A stretch of DNA of 7,457 nt from Candidatus Nanopelagicales bacterium (GTDB taxonomy: Bacteria > Actinomycetota > Actinomycetes > S36-B12). Of this stretch, positions 1 to 5,461 are shown piece by piece. The stretch lies in contig JAGYOB010000101.1 in the NCBI GenBank assembly GCA_018399515.1, positions 1-7,457 on the forward strand, given 5' to 3'. The position numbers were made by a program, and so were the translations under genes. Position 1 is the first letter of the stretch, and each line of letters starts with the position of its first letter. A model generated the notes under the pieces. The model saw nothing but the letters and a program-made list of their open reading frames with translations. It was not told where the DNA came from and searched no databases.

Positions 1-1
1 G

Positions 2-589
2 GGCGGCGAGCCGCTGTTCTACGACGAGATGGGATACGGCGGCCTGTCGGATATGGCCCGCTGGTACATCGGTGGCCTGTTGAAGCATGCACCCGCGGTT
101 TTGGCGTTCACCAACCCGACGGTCAACTCCTACCACCGACTCGTCCCCGGGTTCGAAGCGCCGGTCAACCTCGTGTACTCCGCGCGCAACCGCTCAGCCT
201 GCATCCGCATCCCCGTCACCGGAACGTCACCGAAGGCCAAGCGCATCGAGTTCCGCGTGCCCGACCCCTCCAGCAACCCCTACCTCGCCTTCTCCGCCAT
301 GCTGCTGGCTGGACTCGATGGCATCAAGAACAAGATCGAACCACCGGCGCCGGTCGACAAGGATCTCTACGAGTTGCCGCCTGAGGAACTGGCTGAGATC
401 GCCCAGGTCCCCGGCTCGCTGCCGGAGGTGCTCGACGCACTCGAGGCGGACAACGAGTTCTTGCAGGCCGGCGGGGTGTTCCCCGCGGATCTGATCGAGA
501 CGTGGATCGACTGGAAGCGTGCTAACGAGGTCGACCCGATCCGGTTGCGCCCGCACCCGCATGAGTTCGAGCTGTACTACGACATCTGA
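2..589 (+). CDS. glnA: Glutamine synthetase type I (GlnA), C-terminal 195 residues, 5' end outside the window
   Basis: Catalyses ATP-dependent formation of glutamine from glutamate and ammonium in the cytoplasm as a dodecamer. The reading frame is open from base 2, so this is the C-terminal part of a protein usually about 470-480 residues long. Visible family motifs are TNPTVNSYHRLVPG followed by FEAP (flap glutamate and substrate arginine), NRSACIRIP (nucleotide and phosphate-binding arginines), RIEFRVPDP with NPYLAFS (metal-binding Glu and catalytic Arg), and the C-terminal FELYYDI. The segment DKDLYELPPEE matches the adenylylation loop of the GS I-beta class (E. coli Tyr397); its Tyr codon is at 368-370. 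The GS-modifying enzyme GlnE is encoded about 480 bp away on the other strand, which supports adenylylation control. The gene ends TGA, followed by a strong hairpin. No frameshift or odd feature is seen. Identification is secure; only the N-terminal half and promoter are missing. Confidence 0.97.
   Translation, partial: GGEPLFYDEMGYGGLSDMARWYIGGLLKHAPAVLAFTNPTVNSYHRLVPGFEAPVNLVYSARNRSACIRIPVTGTSPKAKRIEFRVPDPSSNPYLAFSAMLLAGLDGIKNKIEPPAPVDKDLYELPPEELAEIAQVPGSLPEVLDALEADNEFLQAGGVFPADLIETWIDWKRANEVDPIRLRPHPHEFELYYDI
368..370 (+). other. Codon for the predicted adenylylated tyrosine of GlnA
   Basis: The TAC codon lies in the motif KDLYELPPEE, equivalent to the E. coli loop with Tyr397 (NLYDLPPEE). 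In GS I-beta enzymes this Tyr receives AMP from GlnE, which lowers activity. Its presence is seen directly; its modification is inferred from the family and from the nearby glnE. Confidence 0.85.
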
Positions 590-660
590 TCTCCTGACAC
601 CTGATTCTGCAATATCACGAACTCCCCGTGCAGCGCCTCGCCTCGCGCGCATTGGGATCA

Positions 661-694
661 CGAAGGGCCCCCTGCTTAGGCAGGGGGCCCTTCG
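661..694. terminator. Perfect 15-bp hairpin, likely bidirectional terminator
   Basis: The arms CGAAGGGCCCCCTGC (661-675) and GCAGGGGGCCCTTCG (680-694) are perfect reverse complements around the 4-base loop TTAG. It sits in the 119-bp gap between the convergent stops of glnA (589) and the small membrane protein gene (709). There is no T-run after either arm, which is common for actinobacterial terminators. The symmetry suggests it works for both strands. The rest of the gap (590-660 and 695-708) shows no gene or other clear signal. Confidence 0.85.
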
Positions 695-708
695 CTGTCG
701 TGCTGTGA

Positions 709-1041
709 TCAGCTCTCGTAGGCGTGCAGCGACTCAGGGCCATCCGCTGCATCACCGCCTCGGGATCCATCTGCGGCCCGAAGGCGCTTGACGACCCGCC
801 ACGCCATGACCACGCCGACCGCAGCGACGATGAGCATGAACCCGTTCAGCGCGACATTCGGCCACGCGGTGATCGCCAGCGCATACATCGTCAGTCCGAG
901 ACTGCCAAGCAAGGTGATGACATGGAAGGCGATCGAATGCGATGACACACGTCGCGTCGCGACCAGGGCGTACCCCACCACGATCAAAACTGCGCCGATC
1001 CAGCCGATGACGGCGAACGCGAGGTCGCTGGTGATCTCCAC
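709..1041 (-). CDS. Small three-helix membrane protein, CBU_0592-like family, function unknown
   Basis: A 110-residue predicted integral membrane protein with three hydrophobic segments at about residues 8-28, 37-58 and 61-84, then a basic stretch (WRVVKRLR) and an acidic, Gly/Ala/Ser-rich polar tail. The pattern of a GWIGA segment near the start of the first helix, a short RRVSSHS loop after it, and an ALNGFM segment opening the third helix resembles the small CBU_0592-type bacterial membrane proteins. This is a resemblance judged by eye, and no function is established for the family. The positive charges after helices 1 and 3 suggest a cytoplasmic tail. The start is GTG; there is no good Shine-Dalgarno sequence before it, but a -10-like TACACT lies 7 bases upstream. 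It begins 26 bp after the glnE stop, so it may be co-transcribed with glnE or have its own leaderless transcript. A role in nitrogen control is only guilt by association. Confidence 0.8.
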   Translation of the reverse strand: MEITSDLAFAVIGWIGAVLIVVGYALVATRRVSSHSIAFHVITLLGSLGLTMYALAITAWPNVALNGFMLIVAAVGVVMAWRVVKRLRAADGSRGGDAADGPESLHAYES

Positions 1042-1048
1042 GTCCGCG

Positions 1049-1054
1049 AGTGTA
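1049..1054 (-). promoter_or_regulatory. Possible -10 element for a leaderless transcript of the small membrane protein gene
   Basis: On the reverse strand, TACACT fits the actinobacterial TANNNT -10 consensus and is separated by 7 bases (1042-1048) from the GTG start, so transcription could begin at or next to the start codon. No convincing -35 element is seen, and no ribosome binding site precedes the GTG. The same arrangement occurs in front of nadE in this window. Such hexamers occur often by chance, so confidence is low. Confidence 0.3.
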
Positions 1055-1067
1055 GGCCCGGTCGGCG

Positions 1068-4043
1068 TCAGTTCCCGTAGAAGACCCGATCTACGACCGA
1101 GCGAGCCCGCCTGGTCACCCGGCGGTAGTCCTCCAGCAGGTCGCTGCCGTGCCCGGGCCCGTAACCCATCAGATAGGCCACTCCGGTGAGGTCCGGTGGG
1201 GCCGAGGGAACCTGATCGCCGGCCTTACCCCGTGCCAGCACGATCGCGTTTCGCACCCGTGTCGCCATCAACCAGGCTGACACCAATTCATCACGGTCGA
1301 CGGCTTCGAGTAAACCTGCAGCCACGGCAGCATCGAGTGCCGCGATCGTTTCCGTCGTCCGCAACGCCGGCACAGCCGCCGCATGGCGCAACTGCATCAA
1401 CTGCGCAACCCACTCCACATCGGCCAACCCACCGCGACCGAGTTTCGTGTGCAGTGTCGGGTCGGCTCCGCGCGGCAATCGCTCTGCTTCCATCCGCGCC
1501 TTCAATCGGCGCATCTCACGCAACGCCTCATCGGTCAGGCCATCCGCGGGCCAGCGCAGTGGATCGATCAGCCCGGTGAATGCCGCTCCCAACTCCTGAT
1601 CCCCGGCGATAGCACGCGCCCGCAGCAGCGCCTGGGCTTCCCACGGTGCAGACCATCGGGCGTAGTAGGCCGCATAGGACGCCAAGGTCCGCACCAGCGG
1701 GCCCTGGCGACCCTCGGGTCGCAGATCCGCGTCGATCTCCAGTGGCGGATCGGACGAGGGCACCGAGAGCAGCCGTCGCAGCTCGTTGGCGACACCCAGT
1801 GCAGCGTCGGCGGCTTCCTTGTCGTCGGTTCCGGGAAGCGGATCGTGCACGAACATCACATCGGCATCGCTGCCGTAGCCGAGTTCACCGCCGCCGAATC
1901 GGCCCATGCCGATGATCGTGATCCGGGTCGGGATCCCACCGCGGTCGGCACTGATCGCCTCAATTGCAGCCTGCAGCGCGCCCTCGATCGAGACCTCGGT
2001 GACGCCGCTGATTCCTCGCATGATCGACACGGTGTCGGTCAGACCGAGGATGTCGGCGGCGCTGATGCGGAACAACTCCCGACGCCGGATCGCCCGGACC
2101 GCCGCCACACTCGATTCAGCATTGTCGTGACGGCTGAGCGCAGCGGTGACTTCTGTTCTCAGTTGGTCAGCACCTCGAGGCGCGATATCGCTCTCTTCAG
2201 CCAGCATGGCCACCGCATCCGGGGACCGCAGCAGCAGGTCGCTGCTGTATCGGCTCGACGACAGCAGCATCGCCATCCGCTCGGCGGCCGCGGACTCATC
2301 ACGCAGCAGCCGCAGATACCACGGTGTCGACCCGAGGTCCTCGCTCATGCGGCGGAAACTCAACAGCGCGGCGTCGGGGTCGGCACCCCGGGCGAACCAT
2401 CCCAGGAGCACCGGCAGCAGCGTTCGCTGGATAGCAGCACGTCGAGACACTCCCGATGTCAATGCCTCCAGATGGCGCAGCGCACCGGCGGGATCGGCGT
2501 ATCCGAGAGCTTGAAGCCGCTCTGCCGCGGCCTCGGGCGTGAGTCTGGCCTCGCCGGGTTCGAGTCGCGCGACAGCCTGCAGCAGCGGCCGGTAGAACAG
2601 TTTCTCGTGGATCCTGCGCACCTCGCGCGCGTGGGTGCCCCACTCGCTGGTGAGTTCGGCGACCGGATCGCGGTGATAGCCCATCGATCGACCCAGCCGA
2701 CGCAGGTCGTGGTCTGCCTCGGGTATCAGATGCGTACGGCGCAGATCCTGCAACTGGATGCGATGCTCGAGGGTGCGCAGGAACCGGTAGGCCGATGCCA
2801 AGGTCGCACCATCATCCCGGCCCACATACCCCCACGTCGCGAGTGATTCCAGCGCTGTGAGGGTGGTCGGGCTGCGCACCATGACGTCGCTGCGCCCATG
2901 CACCAACTGCAGTAGCTGCACCGAGAACTCCACGTCACGCAAGCCACCGCGACCGAGTTTCAACTGTCGGTCGGCTTCGCGCGCTGGGACGTGCTCCTCA
3001 ACCCGCCGACGCATTCGCTGAACGTCGACCACGAAGTCCGGGCGCCCCGCTGCCTCCCACACCTTGTCCGCCATGGCATCCAGGTAGGCCGATCCCAGTT
3101 CCCGGTCACCGGCCGCGGGGCGAGCCTTGAGCAGAGCCTGGAATTCCCAGGTCGTCGCCCAACGTTGGTAATAGCCGATGTGCGAGGCCAACGTGCGCAC
3201 CAGCGCCCCGGCCTTTCCTTCAGGACGCAATGCCGCGTCGACCTCCCAGATGGAGCCTTCAGCCGTGTGCTCACCACACGCTCGGATCAGTCCGGTCGCA
3301 AGTTTGGTCGCTGTCTTGAGCGCTGCAACCTCGTCGCCGGCGTCGCCTCCCTCGGGCGAAACCGCTTCGGCCACGAAGATCACATCGACATCACTGATGT
3401 AGTTGAGTTCCTGGCCGCCGCACTTGCCCATGGCGATGACCGCGATACGGCACGGTTCACTATCCGTTGGCAGGTCCGCCCTCGCCACCGCCAATCCCGC
3501 CTCGAGGGTCGCATCCGCGAGATCAGCCAGGTGCCGTGATACCTCGTCGAAGCGTTCCTCGTGGACCAGATCGGCGACCGCGATAGCCAGTAACCACCGC
3601 CGGTAGGCCACCCGCAATTCGTCAAGGACGTCGAAGCCTGAGCCACGGGCGCAGGGGCCAAGCGGGGTATCCACCGCTGCGACAGCGTCCAGTAGATCCT
3701 GGCGGATCACGTCGGCGTCGATCTCGTGCTGCGACAGCACCGCGATGTGTTCGGGGTGGCGGGCAAGATGGCGACCTAGAGCCGCCGAGGCACCGCACAC
3801 GATGCAGAACGAGGCTCGGGTTCGGTCGTCGGCGAGCACCTGGCGTCGAGCCTCGGGTGGCAGATCCGCCAGGGCAGCCAGCGCCTGGTCGGGGTCGGCG
3901 GCTGAGGAGAGGTCGTCGATCAAAGACGCTCGCAGATCATCATCGATCGACCAGGAGGACACACGCTCGTGCGCAGCGGTGGTATCGACGAAACCTGCCC
4001 TCGCCAATGCGGCGGTGGCTGAGATCGCTCGTCCGGTGCTCAC
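1068..4043 (-). CDS. glnE: Bifunctional glutamine synthetase adenylyltransferase / adenylyl-removing enzyme (GlnE)
   Basis: Attaches AMP to, or removes it from, the regulatory tyrosine of GlnA, matching glutamine synthesis to nitrogen supply. The 991 residues equal the usual actinobacterial length (about 990-1000). The protein is two related halves, each a nucleotidyltransferase fold plus helical domain. The N-terminal (deadenylylase) half has MGKCGGQELNYISDVDV at 205-221 with metal-binding Asp218 and Asp220, a VDAALRPEG segment soon after residue 265, and KLGRGGLRDVE at 362-372. The C-terminal (adenylyltransferase) half has MGRFGGGELGYGSDADV at 713-729 with Asp726 and Asp728, DADLRPEG just after 769, and KLGRGGLADVE at 867-877. 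All key residues appear intact, so both activities are predicted. The start is GTG with GAGGAG 12 bases upstream; no better in-frame start exists. It lies 30 bp after glnA2 and probably shares its mRNA. Its target GlnA is encoded convergently nearby. Confidence 0.97.
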   Translation of the reverse strand: MSTGRAISATAALARAGFVDTTAAHERVSSWSIDDDLRASLIDDLSSAADPDQALAALADLPPEARRQVLADDRTRASFCIVCGASAALGRHLARHPEHIAVLSQHEIDADVIRQDLLDAVAAVDTPLGPCARGSGFDVLDELRVAYRRWLLAIAVADLVHEERFDEVSRHLADLADATLEAGLAVARADLPTDSEPCRIAVIAMGKCGGQELNYISDVDVIFVAEAVSPEGGDAGDEVAALKTATKLATGLIRACGEHTAEGSIWEVDAALRPEGKAGALVRTLASHIGYYQRWATTWEFQALLKARPAAGDRELGSAYLDAMADKVWEAAGRPDFVVDVQRMRRRVEEHVPAREADRQLKLGRGGLRDVEFSVQLLQLVHGRSDVMVRSPTTLTALESLATWGYVGRDDGATLASAYRFLRTLEHRIQLQDLRRTHLIPEADHDLRRLGRSMGYHRDPVAELTSEWGTHAREVRRIHEKLFYRPLLQAVARLEPGEARLTPEAAAERLQALGYADPAGALRHLEALTSGVSRRAAIQRTLLPVLLGWFARGADPDAALLSFRRMSEDLGSTPWYLRLLRDESAAAERMAMLLSSSRYSSDLLLRSPDAVAMLAEESDIAPRGADQLRTEVTAALSRHDNAESSVAAVRAIRRRELFRISAADILGLTDTVSIMRGISGVTEVSIEGALQAAIEAISADRGGIPTRITIIGMGRFGGGELGYGSDADVMFVHDPLPGTDDKEAADAALGVANELRRLLSVPSSDPPLEIDADLRPEGRQGPLVRTLASYAAYYARWSAPWEAQALLRARAIAGDQELGAAFTGLIDPLRWPADGLTDEALREMRRLKARMEAERLPRGADPTLHTKLGRGGLADVEWVAQLMQLRHAAAVPALRTTETIAALDAAVAAGLLEAVDRDELVSAWLMATRVRNAIVLARGKAGDQVPSAPPDLTGVAYLMGYGPGHGSDLLEDYRRVTRRARSVVDRVFYGN

Positions 4044-4055
4044 GCGTGATCCGTT

Positions 4056-4061
4056 CTCCTC
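4056..4061 (-). promoter_or_regulatory. Ribosome binding site of glnE, unusually far from the start
   Basis: GAGGAG on the reverse strand is a strong Shine-Dalgarno match in the 30-bp glnA2-glnE gap, but 12 bases separate it from the GTG start, longer than the usual 5-9. No other in-frame ATG, GTG or TTG lies between, so it still supports this start, perhaps with reduced initiation. Confidence 0.6.
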
Positions 4062-4073
4062 GGGCGGGCGCGA

Positions 4074-5408
4074 CTACAGCAGCGGGAGGTAGCGGTCGAT
4101 CTCCCACTGGTTGACCTGGCGGCGGTATTCGTCCCACTCGGCTTTCTTGTTTCGGAGGAAGAAATCGAACACGTGCTCGCCGAGCGTCTCGGCGACGAGT
4201 TCGGAACCCTCCATCGCCTGGATCGCCTGGTTGAGACTGGTGGGAAGCGGGGCCATACCCAGCGCCCGTCGTTCTGCCGGAGTCAACGCCCAGACATCGT
4301 CCTCGCTTCCGGGAGGCAGTTCATAGCCCTCCTCGATCCCTTTAAGCCCCGCGGCGAGGATCACCGAGAACGCCAGATACGGATTGCAGGCGCTATCTAG
4401 CGACCGAAACTCGATGCGAGTGGAATTGCCCTTCGTCGGCTTGTACATCGGCACGCGCACGAGAGCGGATCGGTTGTTGTGGCCCCAGCAGATCCATTCA
4501 GGTGCCTCACCACCCCCGGCCAGACGCTTATAGGAGTTGACGAACTGGTTGGTGACAGCGCTGATCTCAGGGGCGTGGGTGAGCAGCCCGGCGATGAACG
4601 ACCGGGCGACCTTCGACAACTGGTACGGGGCACCCGGCTCGAAGAACGCGTTGCGATCACCTTCGAACAACGACAGGTGGGTGTGCATCCCCGACCCAGG
4701 TGCATCCGCGAACGGTTTGGGCATGAAGGTCGCATACACCCCCTGCTCGAGCGCGACTTCTTTGACAACCAACCGGAAGGTCATCAGGTTGTCAGCGGTG
4801 GACAGCGCGTCGGCGTAGCGCAGATCGATCTCCTGCTGGCCTGGACCTCCCTCATGGTGGCTGAATTCCACCGAGATCCCCATCGCCTCGAGCATCGTGA
4901 TCGCATTGCGTCGGAAGTCATAGCCGATGGCCTGCGGCGAGTTGTCGAAGTAACCGTAGTGATCGATCGGCTCCAGTGGGCCTTCACCGGGTGCGTTCTT
5001 CAGCAGATAGAACTCCACCTCCGGATGGGTGTAGAAGGTGAACCCCATATCGGCGGCCCGCGACAGGGTGCGCCGCAACACCCACCGCGGGTCGGCATAC
5101 GACGGCGAACCGTCAGGCATGTGGATGTCGCAGAACAGGCGGGCGACCCCGGCCGACTCACCGCGCCACGGCAGGATCGAGAAGGTCGACGGGTCGGGCT
5201 TGGCGATCATGTCCGCTTCTGAAACCCGAGCGAAGCCCTCGATCGCGGATCCATCGAAGCCCAGACCCTCATCGAAGGCCGCTTCGAGTTCCGCGGGCGC
5301 CACCGCCACCGATTTCAAGGTCCCGAGCACGTCGGTGAACCACAGGCGCACGAATCTGATGTCGCGCTCCTCGATGGTGCGCAGGACGAAATCGGTCTGC
5401 TTATCCAT
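4074..5408 (-). CDS. glnA2: Glutamine synthetase family protein GlnA2 (GS type I-alpha-like), possibly a gamma-glutamylpolyamine synthetase
   Basis: A complete GS-fold ligase of 444 residues. GS family residues are all visible: DGSAIEGF (Asp52, ammonium site), HPEVEF (Glu130 and Glu132), HHEGGPGQQEID (Glu186 and Glu193), GSGMHTHLS (His242), NSYKRL, Glu301 in GGGEAPEW, NRSALVRVP (Arg313), and RIEFRS with NPYLAFS (Glu333, Arg335). It should therefore be active with ATP, glutamate and an amine. At the place of the adenylylated Tyr it has Trp373 (DDVWALTPAE), and the C-terminal insertion of GlnA is missing, so GlnE should not modify it. The start ATG at 5408 is chosen over an in-frame start 36 bases upstream because MDKQTDFVLRTIEERDIRFV matches the usual GlnA2 N-terminus and AGGA lies 7 bases before it. 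In mycobacteria GlnA2 is a minor GS; a Streptomyces GlnA2 is reported to glutamylate polyamines. Substrate here is undecided. It heads the glnA2-glnE run. Confidence 0.93.
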   Translation of the reverse strand: MDKQTDFVLRTIEERDIRFVRLWFTDVLGTLKSVAVAPAELEAAFDEGLGFDGSAIEGFARVSEADMIAKPDPSTFSILPWRGESAGVARLFCDIHMPDGSPSYADPRWVLRRTLSRAADMGFTFYTHPEVEFYLLKNAPGEGPLEPIDHYGYFDNSPQAIGYDFRRNAITMLEAMGISVEFSHHEGGPGQQEIDLRYADALSTADNLMTFRLVVKEVALEQGVYATFMPKPFADAPGSGMHTHLSLFEGDRNAFFEPGAPYQLSKVARSFIAGLLTHAPEISAVTNQFVNSYKRLAGGGEAPEWICWGHNNRSALVRVPMYKPTKGNSTRIEFRSLDSACNPYLAFSVILAAGLKGIEEGYELPPGSEDDVWALTPAERRALGMAPLPTSLNQAIQAMEGSELVAETLGEHVFDFFLRNKKAEWDEYRRQVNQWEIDRYLPLL

Positions 5409-5415
5409 GGCCCCA

Positions 5416-5441
5416 TCCTGCCAGGGTCTCCCGCGGGCAGG
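5416..5441 (-). promoter_or_regulatory. glnA2 ribosome binding site inside an inverted repeat (leader hairpin or operator)
   Basis: On the reverse strand the glnA2 Shine-Dalgarno AGGA (5416-5419) sits 7 bases before the ATG. It overlaps the 3' arm of a 6-bp inverted repeat, CCTGCC (5436-5441) and GGCAGG (5417-5422), with 13 bases between that could also pair GGG with CCC around AGA. In RNA this could hide the binding site; in DNA it could be an operator between glnA2 and nadE. The repeat is seen directly; any function is inference, and short GC inverted repeats are common in such genomes. Confidence 0.35.
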
Positions 5442-5448
5442 CACGGGC

Positions 5449-5454
5449 TAGCCT
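5449..5454 (+). promoter_or_regulatory. Possible -10 element for a leaderless nadE transcript
   Basis: TAGCCT fits TANNNT and is followed by exactly 7 bases (GTTCGAT) and the nadE GTG start. No Shine-Dalgarno sequence precedes the GTG, which fits translation from a leaderless mRNA, common in actinobacteria. No clear -35 box is found 16-19 bases upstream. I found no convincing -10 for the opposite gene glnA2 in the same gap. Confidence 0.45.
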
Positions 5455-5461
5455 GTTCGAT

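Noticed and set aside
1383..2846. 487-codon open frame on the forward strand, opposite glnE
   Set aside because: Long antisense frames are expected in G+C-rich coding DNA. The translation has no recognisable domain and looks like shadow sequence rich in Arg, Gln and His, while glnE on the other strand has all family motifs.
4479..5222. 247-codon open frame on the forward strand, opposite glnA2
   Set aside because: Shadow of glnA2; the sequence matches no family I recognise and lies wholly inside a well-supported gene.
5409..5444. Longer glnA2 start adding 12 residues (MPARGRPWQDGA)
   Set aside because: These residues do not match GlnA2 N-termini, and the shorter ATG start has AGGA at 7 bases. 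The extra codons fall on the inverted repeat of the leader.
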